Shown here: positions 36,120-48,200 of the stretch, one piece after another
Layout: the number at the start of each line of letters is the position of its first letter
Numbering within the stretch: position 1 is the stretch's first letter
Assembly: GCA_013368325.1 (NCBI GenBank)
Contig: JAACJK010000172.1
Coordinates: forward strand, 124,001 to 188,000
Direction: 5' to 3'
Source of the DNA: Ephemerocybe angulata
Taxonomy: Eukaryota > Basidiomycota > Agaricomycetes > Agaricales > Psathyrellaceae
Length of the DNA: 64,000 nt
Program-made: the position numbers and the translations under genes
The notes under the pieces: generated by a model
What the model saw: only the letters and a program-made list of their open reading frames with translations
The model's database searches: none
Told to the model about the DNA's origin: nothing

Positions 36120-36267
36120 GCCAGTTGTACTATGCACCCTTAACAGACGTTCAAACTAACGGAAAGCAAGTATCATATTATGTGAGGTATTAGCGGCAAC
36201 GGTCAGCTCAAAATTATGAAGGTGGTAAGTAGAAAATCTAAATAGGCGATCCGGTCTTCACATATCG

Positions 36268-37859
36268 TCAAGAAGTTCCGGGGCGGTCTCCGCTGTCTTC
36301 ACTGCCCGAAGTTGGTTGCTCTTGCCCATTACTGACATCGCGGAGGCCCTTTCTCCATTCCTTGATCATATCCTTCACCGTTTTCATTGGCGCTTTCTGA
36401 GCCCCGTCGCTGCCATTGTTGTGGTAGGAAGGGAAGATTGTTCTACGGAGACATCTCAGCACCGAAAAAACGTGTGATACAATGGTACTCACTGATTCCA
36501 CCACCCCAACAGTTTATCAGTTTCGCCCGTCTCCTTCTCTTCTTCCAGAAAGTCGGTGACAGCACGATAGAAGCTCTCAGAGTCCGTTGCTCGGTCATTT
36601 CGGTTAAAGACGGCACTTGAGTTCAACGCAAAGCGTACCTGGTGAAGCAACAACAAAGTGTGACGAGGAGTCTTACAGCGCATCGGATAGCAGCGAGCTT
36701 ACCATAGTGGACACATAGGCTATAGAGGCTATGGTAACACTTGTCATTCCATGTATTTCAGCGTTTCCAGACCGGGTGGCTCGTGTTTCCCTCTCAACGG
36801 AGCTCGGAGCTATAAAGATGTGTTTGAATGCCTACCAGGAAAGGACAAACAACAGTTAACTCATATACGCAGGAATATTACATGGCGGCACTTACAAACA
36901 CTAAGAGCTTGCCGCGGAAGAGCCCATCCCAAGGAACCTGGGGGTTACACGCATGATTTCGATAGAGGAATAGCGGCCAATCGAAAGCAGTGAGCGTAAT
37001 CTCGCCTGATCGCAAGCTTTCCCGAACGCTGGACATTATTAGACTCAGAGGCTGGGGGTTGAGCAGGACTGCAGCCGCCTACCTTGAATCGCTCCAGTCC
37101 AAGCTCACCGGGCAGAGCAGCTGTCCAGTTGCATAATGATAGAAGCCGCGATCGGTTTTAATGTTACGCGACAGAGGTGGGACGAGCGCGCCTCCTGTAG
37201 GCGTAATCCAGTCAATGACCACACTCTTGAGGGACTTTGTATCATCCGAGCGGGCTCCATTGGCCCCCTTGTTGATCTGGGAAAGGGAATAATAATGATA
37301 TCAGACGTCTACCCGTGCAAAACGGATTGACTGACCATATCTGCAATGTAGTGCTTCTCATCATCTGAGGACGACCTCAGTCGCTGCTCAAGGCCAGGGC
37401 TCAGGCGTAAGAGAGATTGAAATATCTGATGCTCGCGTTTCTCCCTATTGGCAAAGGAGTGGTTAGTCGATGCAGTCTAGGTATTGAGAAAAAAACACAC
37501 ACTTTTGGGTGAATTCACTCTCTGAAAGACGCCCAGACTCTATCTCGAGATGGCGGGCCAGAGACTCTTTTATCAGAGGGAAGGGCCTGCAGAAAGCGTA
37601 GATAGCCCTCCCAAAATGGCGGCCATAGTGAACAAGGGGATCTGTTCTGCTCCTGTAGCGTAGGTGCGAGTTAAGCATTTGCACTGTGGAACTCAAGAGG
37701 TACTGACGGTCGCTTTCGTGGCCCCCAGGTGAGAGCGTCATCGTCTTCATCATCTTCTCTTCCTCTCCGCCCGAGTGTCTGTCGAGTACTAGAAAAGGCA
37801 GAAGGAGCGGATCGGTTTTCGTCATTTTCGGACACTCCAGGGCCTCTACCGTGCAGCAT
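36268..37859 (-). CDS. DUF6698-type protein
   Basis: Eight exons (37708-37859, 37503-37652, 37336-37444, 37083-37276, 36896-37028, 36703-36831, 36493-36638, 36268-36442) close in frame to 395 residues. After an acidic N-terminus with a basic PRKRPS patch, the conserved core reads VIDWITPTGGALVPPLSRN, KTDRGFYHYATGQLLCP, VPWDGLFRGKLLVFAFKHIF, ATRSGNAEIHGMTSVT, VRFALNSSAVFNRND and TDKLLGWWNQTIFPSY. This is the pattern I know from a large multicopy basidiomycete family catalogued as DUF6698, of unknown function. It shows no catalytic motif, membrane segment or signal peptide. Copies are often found in repeat-rich regions, as here. The perfect phasing suggests that this copy is expressed or only recently silenced. 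Confidence 0.82.
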
Positions 37860-39543
37860 GATTGGGCAGAAAAAGTTACGGCTTTAATGCAGGGAGGAAC
37901 CTCGGTACAAAGAACGCCAGCTTTTGTAGTATTGGCAGTGGTAGCTGTCAACTTCGAGCGGAGAGTGGAGAGGAAGCCTGAGAAGAGCCGGCGCGCGGGT
38001 GCTACTAAGAGGTGGACGTCAAACTTCCTTGAACTTGTTCAGCGTCATAGTTGAAGTCCTCGTGCTCAAAGGCCCGTTCACGCGGCAATCAACCCGGCCG
38101 CTCCAGGCGCCGGTGAATCCGGCTTTAAAACGCCGATTATTTCATCGTCGTTACTAGATCCCGGGAGAACCTCAAGCTCTTGGGCTACCACTAATAAGTT
38201 GGAGGTATGCAGCTCCGACCGAATGCAACGCAAGTCCGGAAGATCATATCAAAGCCGCGAGGGGCTGGCAAGTTCGCCCTGCCCGGCTTGATCGGTCATT
38301 ATTAATAATTTGGGTCAAGCGCCCACGGCTGACTGCTGGGCGCCTTTTCTGACGTCAAGCAGTCACCACCATTATCTTGCTGGTTCCCTTGACCCACATA
38401 TTGCAAAGTATATGAGAGGTTACTCCACCTGGGTACTGCTCGTATGGCCATAAAGGGAGCTCCTTTCAACTTCCTGGGGCAAGGCAGACTCAACGTCATT
38501 GTCAGGGTCGCTATCCTCGGGATCATGGAAGTTCCCTTTTGAAGTGCTTTGATCAACGAGGGATCTACCTCCACTGGAATTCAAGTTATTACTAGTATAT
38601 CTACGAACGCTGATTAACCTGAGTTTACAGCGATCTACCTGCCGCGCCTGCCCAGTGGTGGCAGTGGGTGCATTCTTGAGCGTTGAGTAAGAGTATCATG
38701 TTGTGTTTTCTAAGAGGCTCAGCGTGCAAGTTGTCCGGTGGATTCATTCCCCACGCCTTTCACTGTTCAGTGCCAATGATCCCGGCGTCACGGTAGAAAC
38801 CGAATATTGTGTGCCGCCACCTGTCATGACTGGAGGCAGTAGTCTCAGCTGCAACCACGGTGAGACGGCCATGATTGCCCACTCCATCGTGGTCATAGTA
38901 CTAGCCCGTGCTCCCGGGCCAACGGTGATAGCAACAAGTTGGAGCCATTCATTATTCATTCAACTTCACGTTGTCCCCTTCAAGCATCACGGTATTTTAC
39001 TAGCTTTATTTGGGCCTTGGAGGTCCACCCATGGTACTGCCAGTGCCATGATGGGTAGCCCGCAAGTTCCCTCAGGCTCGTGCCAACTTGAAGATTCAAG
39101 TTGGAGCCTGTCCGGCCATCCGAGACCGCCGGTGAGAAAGCCTGACATCTCACTAGCGGGATGTCGTAGTAGTCGAATATATTCTCAAACTTGAAAGCGG
39201 GCGCCAAGCGCCGCGTGTGGACCCCATGCCCGTGTTAGACCGACACGTGCTTTGAAGCCAGCCCGCTATTGTTAGCCTGAATAGTATCATGATATTTCAG
39301 AGACGGTCTTCAAGCGCCGCGTCCAGTTGCCGAGCGCCTAAATGACCGGCAATATAGCTGACAAGCGGGTAGTACTGAGGGCGGCGCTAATTTGTGATGC
39401 TGACAGCTGTTAGGCTTGAAGCCTCCGACTCTGCATGAGAACTTGCAGTATATAAGGAAGCCCAGATCCAACTCTTAACTGCACCCTCTCCCATCCCACC
39501 TCTTTCTGTCGACCTTCGTATAAGTGCTTATACCACGAGAAAT
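37860..39543. other. Intergenic region, 1.7 kb, repeat-like
   Basis: No gene. GC-rich words such as caagcgccgcg and gccagtgcca recur on both strands, as in the region 45.8-46.4 kb. The palindrome TACTAGTA lies at 38590-38597. The right end holds the promoter of the next gene. Confidence 0.45.
39449..39456 (+). promoter_or_regulatory. TATA box of the 327-residue gene
   Basis: TATATAAG lies 95 bases before the start codon at 39544. Confidence 0.55.
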
Positions 39544-40761
39544 ATGGTCGGGTGGCTTCCCCTTTCATTACCCCTTCGTCAGGCTCGGATTCCGGATTTC
39601 GTCCGTCGTGTTAGGACTAGCCAGGCCCAGTACCTTAACCCGCAGGACACTGCATTCTGCCTCAGCTACGACTATCGGGTGGGCGACCTGAGACCGTATC
39701 CATGGTGCGCTTTTCATATATTTCTAACGTTTAGTCGGGCCGTCATACTAATCTATACCATCCCTAGGCCAGTGGTGAATGACCGTCGAGTTCCTCCCGA
39801 TGAACTGAATGAGCATCGCCTCACGCATCACTACAAAGCCCCATGCTGCTTCTGCGCCCATCTCGATGCCTCTGACTACTCCGAGGCCAAGATTGGAATA
39901 TTGGAAGAGGTCTCTGTCGATGAAGATGACCCTGAGACCACTGGTGAATATGTTGCGGCATGTGCTGAGCAACGTTGCGGATATCTTGGTGAGTTCAAGT
40001 CCTCTATGCTTGGTAAATCGAACTTTTCTCACTGCCGTCTTGGACAACACAGTGTTCCTCGAGCCTTACTACGACCACCGATCCCTGCTGCTAAAGGCGT
40101 ATCCAAAGCGAGGCAAGTTTCTGAGCTTTGTAAATACTAAGATATGCAAACTCACCATCTCCCAGATGAACCAGTGACACTCACCTCCATGAATCCTATC
40201 GAGTTCATCGATGAAACTGAGGAAACTATGAGGCGAAGTGGGCTTCGGCAAGTTATAATTCTCCGAGACAGCATTGAGACGGACGAGAATATCGCCCTTC
40301 GTGGTTCAGGAAAGCGTATGTTTCTTCATAACTCTGCTTGACCTGACCTCATGGCTTACCACCTTCCAGTTCTACGGAAGCAAGACCCTGTGTACTACAC
40401 CACGATGGAGGAAACTGTCCAAAAGCTTCTCCAGGTTGGGCTCCCAGCTAATAAGTTTTGGGAGCTCTTTGTCCAGTGCACGATGTGCAACATGGTCATC
40501 CTTCGACACCACTTCCCATACTTTCACAAGTGCGTTCAAAAGGTTGTTTTGGGCGCAACTAAACTCGTCCAGAACGAGGAGGGCGAGCCAGAGATCGCCC
40601 CTATTACCCCACCACCTGCTATCGTCACGCTGGACGAGTCCTACTACAATGCCATTGGCGACAGTGACGATGGCGAGCCCTCCGCATCAGCGGAAATCAG
40701 AGACCCCACGCCTGGCCCTGCCTCCTCCGATGACTTTCCTCCAACGCTCTTCGGTAATTAG
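39544..40761 (+). CDS. Cysteine-rich protein of unknown function
   Basis: Exons 39544-39704, 39768-39988, 40053-40112, 40166-40315 and 40370-40761 close in frame to 327 residues. I do not recognise the family. Three Cys/His clusters suggest metal binding: KAPCCFCAHLD, ACAEQRCGYLVF and FVQCTMCNMVILRHHFPYFH followed by KC. The third intron starts with GC (GAG|GCAAGT), the classic non-GT donor, and ends CTCCCAG. The C-terminus is acidic and Pro/Ser-rich. There is no signal peptide or membrane segment. It is the first of four genes of alternating strand (39.5-45.8 kb) that all look restricted to basidiomycetes. Confidence 0.65.
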
Positions 40762-41401
40762 TATTTATTGCGGGAGCAAGCAGACTTGGAGTAGTAGCTA
40801 TGTATATTGGGCTGCGCCTTAGACGCTATGAGTTCACCATAAAGTTATTTTTCGCATACTATAATTGGGAGTCAAAGCTGGAGCTGCAATGTTCAACCGT
40901 GACAACAAATTGAATGCGCTCAGGCTGGAGCTACTAGTATCTTGTACTTGAACACGACCAGTTTGATTTGAGCAAATCAATTGCCGTCACGTTGGAGGCT
41001 GACGGCAGTGGATATGAAGTTGACAACGGACATCTGTGGCCGGGGGAGGCGTAGCATCGCGGTCCTTAGTGGGAAGCGTGACCGGCTGAGCGTTCGTTCG
41101 CCATAGAGAGGGAGATAGTCGTTACTAAGTGGCGAGTGGAATTACTACTAGTATAAGCCTAATATTCACAGACAGAAGAGAAGATAAGATCGAAAAGATG
41201 CATTGCATTGGAATGGGGTACTGTAACACTCTAAAAAGACATCCATATCACCAGCACAGTACTAAAGCATACAACAACATTTGAATAGTAGCATACATCG
41301 TATAGGAGAGATAAATATATGATGGGCAGATACAACATAAATTTGCTAGGCGTGAACAGACGGCGCCGAGTACAGAGTCACCATTGGGGCACGATGCCTC
41401 A
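40762..41401. other. Intergenic region with hairpins between convergent genes
   Basis: No gene. It holds two TACTAGTA palindromes (40932-40939, 41146-41153) and two perfect short hairpins: tttgattt/aaatcaaa near 40960-40980 and tgccgtca/tgacggca near 40982-41006. Confidence 0.55.
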
Positions 41402-42116
41402 CTATAAATTAGAGTCAGCTGGCGATATAAACTGCCCAACGAAACGGCACTCACCCAAGGCAACAATATGTTCGATGGTCTCAGCGAGATCCCTGTCCCC
41501 GTGGTCCAGGTAGAACTGCTGAAGGTCACAGATGCGTCTGGCGCGAATTTGAAGGTGCTGGGTCAACACCCCAAACTCCTCGGCATGCTTTTCAATGGCA
41601 TCCCAGGCGTCATCGTAGTCCTTAATCAACCTCTCGAATAGAGCTTCGTCTTCGTCTGGCAGCGGCACCATGTCTGATATGGGAGCGGCGGAAACAGGGT
41701 TGGAAACAGCACCAACCGGCGGGCGAGAAGTTGGTGGAGGAGAGGGGTGAGCAGGCGAGTTGCTTGGGAGCAAAACCATACAATGCGGGCATCCAAGTAT
41801 GAGGCACCTACCCTCGCCGTGAGGGTGCCCGCCATTAACATGACGGCGGTTTGCCCTAGCAGACTCCTGGCGGTGGGGGTGGTCGTCATGCGGGTAATAT
41901 TGTTCACTGGACCGCTAATTGATAGCTTGGAATCAGCAAAGGACCAATGTAGTTTGTCGAAAGGGTGGGACTTACCTCCCACTGGTCCTCTGGAACGTTG
42001 TTGGCACTCCAAGTGCTGGAGGCATAATACCCAAGGCCTCCCCTGTGCTGTTGGGCTTGACTCTCCGCGTAGGATGGGGCTGGTGAGTGATGAGAGCGAG
42101 TGATTGCTGAAGCCAT
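41402..42116 (-). CDS. Small protein of unknown function
   Basis: Two exons (41976-42116 and 41402-41866) close in frame to 201 residues from MASAITRSHHSPAPS. The first part is Ser/His/Gln-rich and disordered; a short Cys cluster CLILGCPHC follows at about residue 77. After a Pro-rich linker the last ~90 residues are helical and charged (LFERLIKDYDDAWDAIEK, RRICDLQQFYLDHGDRDL), probably a coiled coil. No family is recognised. It is divergent from the gene at 42808, 691 bases apart. Confidence 0.55.
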
Positions 42117-42807
42117 CTAAAGAGAGATAAGAGAAAAGGGTGACAACTAAATGGGAGATTCGCCAACACGTTCAAGCTCGGGACGAACTGGTTCTCTTGA
42201 AAGTGCCAGGTGTCACACTCAGTGATTTCCGTGGGTCTAAATCGCCGGCATCACCTGAGACCTGAAGGTATCTGGGACCTGGCACAGCCCTCGTGCGCAG
42301 TGCCAGGTGGCCCAGGTCCCAGAATAATCATTGTAAATCCCGCCCACCATGATGATCGCCAAGCGACCGACACTCTTTCCAGTTTAAACAAAGGGCGATG
42401 TTATCGGACGCCCCTTCAACCTCAGGCTGTAGAGTGCCAGTGCGGCGGTACAGGTCCAGAGGATATCGGGTCACATTAAAGATGTGAAGGAAGACGTAAG
42501 AAGGTAAAATGTTCTATTCAGACCTCCTCAACCCACTGGCAGGCTCCACCCCGGTTCAAAAGAGTTGCGTGTTCAGGCCCTAGAACGCCTTCTCCTCACA
42601 CTCCTTGAACATGTGGTGTCTGCGCGGAAGGGTCCAACTTCCAGGATTCTGGCTGCCCGTCAGTTCCAAACTCGGATGGACAGGAATGCGAAGGCAAGAA
42701 TTCCCTTCTCCTGTATCACCTTGGGAATACCCCCGTGGGCTCATAAAAGAACCTTTGGAACGTCCTTGACCCCCTACACAGCTCAGTATCTCTTCAGCAC
42801 CACCAAT
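42117..42807. other. Divergent promoter region with a strong inverted repeat
   Basis: Between the starts of the 201-residue and 502-residue genes. It contains the inverted repeat listed at 42265 and a TATA-like CATAAAAG at 42742-42749, 66 bases before the start at 42808. Confidence 0.5.
42265..42324. repeat. Imperfect inverted repeat
   Basis: tctgggacctggcac on the left pairs with gtgccaggt and, after a 4-6 base interruption, aggtcccaga on the right, around a loop of about 14 bases. It could fold into a long hairpin in the shared upstream region of two divergent genes. Confidence 0.65.
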
Positions 42808-44686
42808 ATGTCCTCCTACTACCCTCAGTCTAACTCTTGGACAGAGGACGTCTGTCGTCCCCCTGCTCTCCGCAAGGCCTTGTCTCAGGCCCATATCGTG
42901 GCCGAGAAGCGCCATAATCCTCCACAATCCTACTATCAGACCGAGCCTTATTGGCGGCCTGACGAAGGAGATGCCATGTTTTTGGTAAGTCCCATGCCAA
43001 TATAATCATCATCGTTTACTCATTCTGTGGATATCGTTGGCAGAGCGCACCGTCCCTTCATCCCCACCGACTCATGAGGTCGAGGTCCTTCGAACCCGGG
43101 TCTGGGTTCAAGACTAGTATAACCTCAGGAGAGGATGTGTTCACCCAAGACATTAAGGCTGAATTCCAAGAATGGTTTTCGATTGGAGAAGGCTCCAAGT
43201 ACGAGACTTATTCCGATGCGTGGACGGCTTGGAACTCAGAACGTTGGGATGCTGGGTCGAACGATCCATCTCAGAGCGAGCTCGGCAATATAGGTATGTT
43301 GATTAACTATATGTGATCGCGTCGACTTGGACGTTGCTGACCACCTTCCTGTAGTGGTCAGCAGTCGGGCCTTTAACGACCGTGGCTATGATTCAGAGAA
43401 TGACGGTCTGGGGGGTAACACGGCCAATCATCCCTTGGCCAAGAGTCGTGAGTCATCTAATTCGTTTCTTCACCACCAATACTAACAGGAGTAAACTACA
43501 GGCCGACCAGACACACCAATCCCCAAGTTTGGGCAAAAGTACGTCTTTGGACCTCCATGTATTCGACCAACTTGACCCCAATAATTTTTTTTTTGAATTA
43601 GTCTTACACCAGTTTATCCAGACGATGCTGGTGAATGGAGTGGCAGAAGCCGCTCCCCAAGCCCATCTAGGCCTACGTCGACCGGGTTGACTCATCGTCG
43701 CTCTCAGGCTCAGCTCTTCCGCGGTTTACCAATTGGCGGAGCTGAAGCGCTTTCTGACAGTATTGCGCAGGCTGGTATGAAACCCGGCGAGACCAAACCG
43801 GGATTGGGAAGAGCGCTCGGCAAAACTTGGGAAGAAATTCGAGCGAGGGCTGTAAAAGGTACGCTAATTAGAAAATTCCGTGACCCCGTGTGTATGAGTC
43901 TTACTTTGGTCTCTGCCCCATCGTGTAGAGAAAGAGGAGGTTAAAGGAATTGGGCGTCTTCGGAAGCTAGGTCTCCTTTATGACCAGATCCCGAATGCCC
44001 TTCGAGAAAGGGCGACCCTCGACTTGGCGGCAGAGAAGCCCAAAACTACGCGCCTTTCTGACGTATGTACCATGCCCCTTACTAGACGGCAAATCGGGAT
44101 GCTAACTTGATGCTCGTCATATCAGGCTTACCACTCGCTGAAGAGTTTGAGCCGCCATATCAAGAGAAAACTCACGTCTCAGGACTCAGAACCCGAAGGG
44201 CCTCCTCGAAGCTCCTTCACGGGGGACGTCCTTGATCGTGTTAACCCATCCCAGCCCCGTCCGGACCCGGCGTGGACAATCGATCGCCGATCTGATGAAG
44301 TGATAGTTTCGCTCGATGACCCTGACACGAGCGTGCGGAGCTTCCTCAACCCGCAGAACGGTTCGTGCTTGACTGTTTCTCCTGGCGAGGGCGTATCTAT
44401 ACAGATGTCTCCCATGGAGATGAAGTTGGATGTCGGTTTAGTTGTTCCTATTATCGTTCTGCCTGGCAATGATGGCCCTACTGTGTATTGCGCACAAAGC
44501 GGTCGACCACTTCTTATGTGGCAGCAAAGGTGGTTCCTGATGTTCTCTGAGCTCATCCTGACTGCGCCAGATGTGCACGCGGCACTCATGGCCCTCGAGG
44601 AGACGAATGCCAGGTTAGGGCGGCGGCCTAGACAACCCTTCTTCGACCCCACCCGTGCCGCTCACTGGCAGTCCCAAGTCGTTTAA
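42808..44686 (+). CDS. Hypothetical protein, seven exons
   Basis: Exons 42808-42984, 43044-43293, 43355-43447, 43502-43538, 43602-43858, 43929-44062 and 44126-44686 close in frame to 502 residues from MSSYYPQSNSW. I do not recognise the family. The N-terminal half is Ser/Arg/Pro-rich with GRSRSPSPSRPTSTG, which resembles SR-type phosphorylation sites. The C-terminal ~180 residues look folded (VSIQMSPMEMKLDVG, VPIIVLPGNDGPTVYC, SGRPLLMWQQRWFLMFSEL). The fourth exon is only 37 bases. There is no signal peptide or membrane helix. Tail-to-tail with the following gene. All seven exons joining without a break argues for a live gene despite its unknown role. Confidence 0.65.
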
Positions 44687-44980
44687 CCCCTTCATTTGTC
44701 GTATCGTTCATCTTCACATATGCACCTTTTTTGATATTCTATCCTTGTACCGTCCCCTGCTATCAATACCGCCTTCGTTCGACTTAAGCCCCTCCTAGTA
44801 GTTCAAGTTTTCAGCCACCTGTACTTCCATTAAAGTCTCGACAATTGATTCGGATGCCGCATGTCTCCAATGAAACGGGAGTTGTGATATTAAAAATGTG
44901 TTAGACTACTGGGCCGAAATGAATCCGATAATGAACTGTCTCTGAAGGAAGATGCATGTATACAAGTAGTAAAGGGGTAC

Positions 44981-45667
44981 CTAGTACCTGGACTGCGAAA
45001 AGGCAGGCGACCGATCTTCCAAAGGGACGCAGAGCTCGAGGTGATGGATATGGAGATTGGCATTTCTGAGCATCGTATCATATGCATCAACGGTCTGCTT
45101 CTCCTCCTTGACAGATTCAAGGGCAGCAACATGATCGATAACGAGTGCATCATACTCGGATGAATACTCGGCAATATCCTCCTTGAGAGCCTCAAAATCT
45201 CGGGAGATTCGATCGACCTTTGCTTTGAAGCCGTCTGCCAGGCGCTCCAACTCCCTCATGGCGCCCTCCATGTTGCTGGCTCGCAGACTGATCCGAGTTG
45301 AAAGGTCATCTGAGTCGACACTATCATTCTTTGCAATGTACGCCGCAGTTGAAGCATCGAGTACGGCATATTCATCGATGTCGGCCAGTGGCGTCCGCCT
45401 TGCTGCAAAAGTCAAACGTTGAATGGTCAGCAGCTTCCTATGCATGGGCCATTTCACCGGGAACATACCAGCACCTTCACGCTGCTTGCTCTTCATCATC
45501 TTCTCTTGTATGAAGTTTGATCGCTTTGAGGAATTCCCCCCAGGGATGGTGTTCTCGTCGGATTTACGCTTTGCTTGGCGTCGAAGCGAGGCGCCTGACC
45601 TCTTGGCCACACCGCCAGTGACAACAAGTTTTGCTGTCGTAGCCTTGCGTTGGAGCGGGTTGGGCAT
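44981..45667 (-). CDS. Coiled-coil protein of unknown function
   Basis: Exons 45469-45667 and 44981-45402 close in frame to 206 residues from MPNPLQRKATT. The frame stays open upstream to about 45820 but has no ATG there, and a possible acceptor (TTCCCAG near 45782) hints at an earlier exon, so the start is uncertain. The N-terminus is basic (SLRRQAKRKSDEN). The last ~130 residues are a long coiled coil (MRELERLADGFKAKVDRI, REFE-type heptads, SVKEEKQTVDAYDTML). No family is recognised. Confidence 0.55.
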   Translation of the reverse strand: MPNPLQRKATTAKLVVTGGVAKRSGASLRRQAKRKSDENTIPGGNSSKRSNFIQEKMMKSKQREGAGMFPVKWPMHRKLLTIQRLTFAARRTPLADIDEYAVLDASTAAYIAKNDSVDSDDLSTRISLRASNMEGAMRELERLADGFKAKVDRISRDFEALKEDIAEYSSEYDALVIDHVAALESVKEEKQTVDAYDTMLRNANLHIHHLELCVPLEDRSPAFSQSRY

Positions 45668-45820
45668 TCCGGATAGTGGAGGCGGCAGGAGGGACTCAGC
45701 GCTAGTAGAGAGGAGGGGGGAAGGTGATCTCTGAGTCGATGTGTTAGCTCTGGAGGCAGAGATGCAATTTGTAGTCCCTGGGAACTTGAAGGCAAGCTCA
45801 AGTTGAGATTGCGATGGCAC

Positions 45821-48200
45821 CCCATCACCGGCGCTTATCTCAGGCTGGTCAGCCGAGTAGAATCAGCGGCATGATTTCGCCGCACCCCGGGGTTCTTTCA
45901 AGGCGGCGCCAAGACACTCTTACTTTGGGTGACTCCGAGTCATCCCCCTCATCAATTAAGGTCCTCCCACAGAACATGCGAGTGAAGGGCTTTGGAACTT
46001 CGTTGAATTGAATTTTCAGGTTAATCACTCTCATGCTGGTCGTGGCGCTAATCCCGGGCATCTTTTCCCGGTTCCAATCTAAACTTGAAGCCACTGGCAT
46101 AGTCCCCACCGGGCTGCCAAGCCCGATAATTAAGGTGTCACTGTGTCGGAGTCAAAAATAGCTCAGCCCAACGACAATCGCCGCCTGCAGGCCTGGAACC
46201 AGTTTGGGTCAGACGGCAAGAGAAGCCCGCTCTGAGATCACTGGCCAGTGCCACCAGTGGTGGCAGCAGCACCCACACCCGGCGGTCGATGCCCTTCGTG
46301 GGCAAGACCTCTCCGCGCACGGACCAATCGTGTTGGTATATAAGGTCTCACCTCAGAATCAAACTTTCCAGCCTAAAGCCCGAGGCGCCGAACTCAGGGG
46401 GCGGGGTTCAAGCTACATAGTGAGTACCCACATACTTGGCGACCGAGGAATTCACTGACGAAAATGCTCACAGTTACTGGGGATGTGTCCAGCCTTAGGC
46501 TAGTGGTCGACCGGCAACCCTTTCAAGCGAGGATGTAAGTACCCGTTTACCTTGCCACCAAGTGTTCACTAACGCAGTTGGTCCCTAGTTGCTGCTGTTG
46601 ATTGTTCCCAGTTTTTTTCTCTACTATGCGCGGCTAGGTGCTCCTCTTCTTTTCCTCAGCTATATTCTACATTATCTTTACGCATGAGGTAGCAGCCCTT
46701 TCGATACTAATTGTTAGGTCATGCAGTGGTCATCGCTTTCAGTCCTCTATTTAACGCTCTGAGCCCCTTTTGTTGAGCCAATCATCGTAGCTTTCACATG
46801 TAACTGGTTGTCGTATGGAGCATACATATGAGTAGATGTGCTTCCATTAAAGCTTTAGAATGATCTATAAATTTAATTCTGGTGTTCTTTGCCCCAAGCA
46901 ATAGCTTTTTCGTATGCTTGATGTCAAGCGCCCAAAATGTAATACGGCGCTTAAATCCAACACGGCGCGAAAGGTAATGAATTAACCCCGACACCACGGA
47001 ATTGAGCGGGAAGTTTAATTTACGTTATATAGACTGAACTTGGGGACCTGTTTATTGGTGTTGAAATCAGCTGCAAAAGAATGGCGACCACGTACAGTAT
47101 AATCAGATTGATCAACTCTGGAACAACTACGCTTGCTTTTTCGGAACATGTATCTGTTTAGCAATGCAAACAGGCATATGTATGTACAAAATATGTTCCA
47201 GGTGATGCTTTCAATTGTGGGATAGCCCACCATCCGTCAGAACATGTACCAGGGGAGTGGACACCAAACATTTGAAAAACAGGGCCCTATCCATCCAAAA
47301 AACGTACGCATCAGAATACAATGAGGGGATTTGGCGCACGCTGAAATAGCGCCAGAGCAGTGGGACCCAGGTCCCAAGCGCGTCTATGGTTTGGGATATC
47401 TCCCTCCAACTGGCTTGGAAGTGATCATCAGTACGCTTGAAGAGTATTGAACCTGGCGGGTGCAGACACTAGAGTGCATCGTTTGCTTGATAGCTTGGGG
47501 CCAGTGATGCAGAGGGTTCTAGCTTCAGAGAAACCGCCTCTCGTCAGTGGTTGAAATGTAAATCCAGGCTTTCTCACAGCGCCGTCGGGATGTTACCTCC
47601 TGCTGCCAAAGCCATCAATGCATCAAGCCTGGCAGACCTGGGAGGGTTGACAGTCATGGTAGGCAGGTGGACGTATTACCCCAATCAAGGAGTAGCTTAC
47701 CCAAGCAATATGACCTCATTGGTCTCTCAAGACATCTCCGGAATGCGAACCTACACCTTAACTGTTCGTCGTGGGCGTTCATCTTCAGAGTTCACGCCTC
47801 TTAGTGGTTCGAACATACCAATAATCATTGCATGATAACTAAGCCCTGTATTTTTTTACCTTGATTCACTGAGAAAGCACTTGCCAATAATTATTGCGTG
47901 CCATTAACCAAGCCCTGTATTCTCTTTACCTTTGCGAGCGATACTGGAAACCCTGTTTAAAAGGGTACGATTTCGGGTGTGCTGGGCTCAAGACGCTCCT
48001 ATGGCTCTTATCTTTTTCCAGATTTGCCATCGTTTGTGCGAAGAAAGATCGTGTTGTTATCGTTTCCCGCCTCTCGAGACCGAGCATAGCAGATTCCACG
48101 TAGTTGCTTCGTTGCGACCACTTTCCAGGTAGGCATAACATCAACTGCCCTAGCCAGCCCGACTTGATCCCAGCTTGATCTCAGCGTTACGCATATGTAC
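45821..48200. other. Intergenic region, 2.4 kb, repeat-rich and probably old mobile DNA
   Basis: No gene longer than about 95 codons and no known family. GC-rich inverted words (for example gccacc/ggtggc near 46250) are followed by an A/T-rich part (46.6-47.3 kb). One promoter-like site is listed separately. Confidence 0.5.
46323..46344 (+). promoter_or_regulatory. Orphan CCAAT and TATA pair
   Basis: CCAAT at 46323-46327 and TATATAAG at 46337-46344 stand close together, and an intron-like donor (tag|tgagta near 46419) follows. No coding frame of note lies downstream, so this may be a relic promoter of a lost gene. Confidence 0.35.

Noticed and set aside
47551..47835. 94-codon plus-strand frame
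   Set aside because: Isolated in repeat-like DNA, with no domain and no intron signals.
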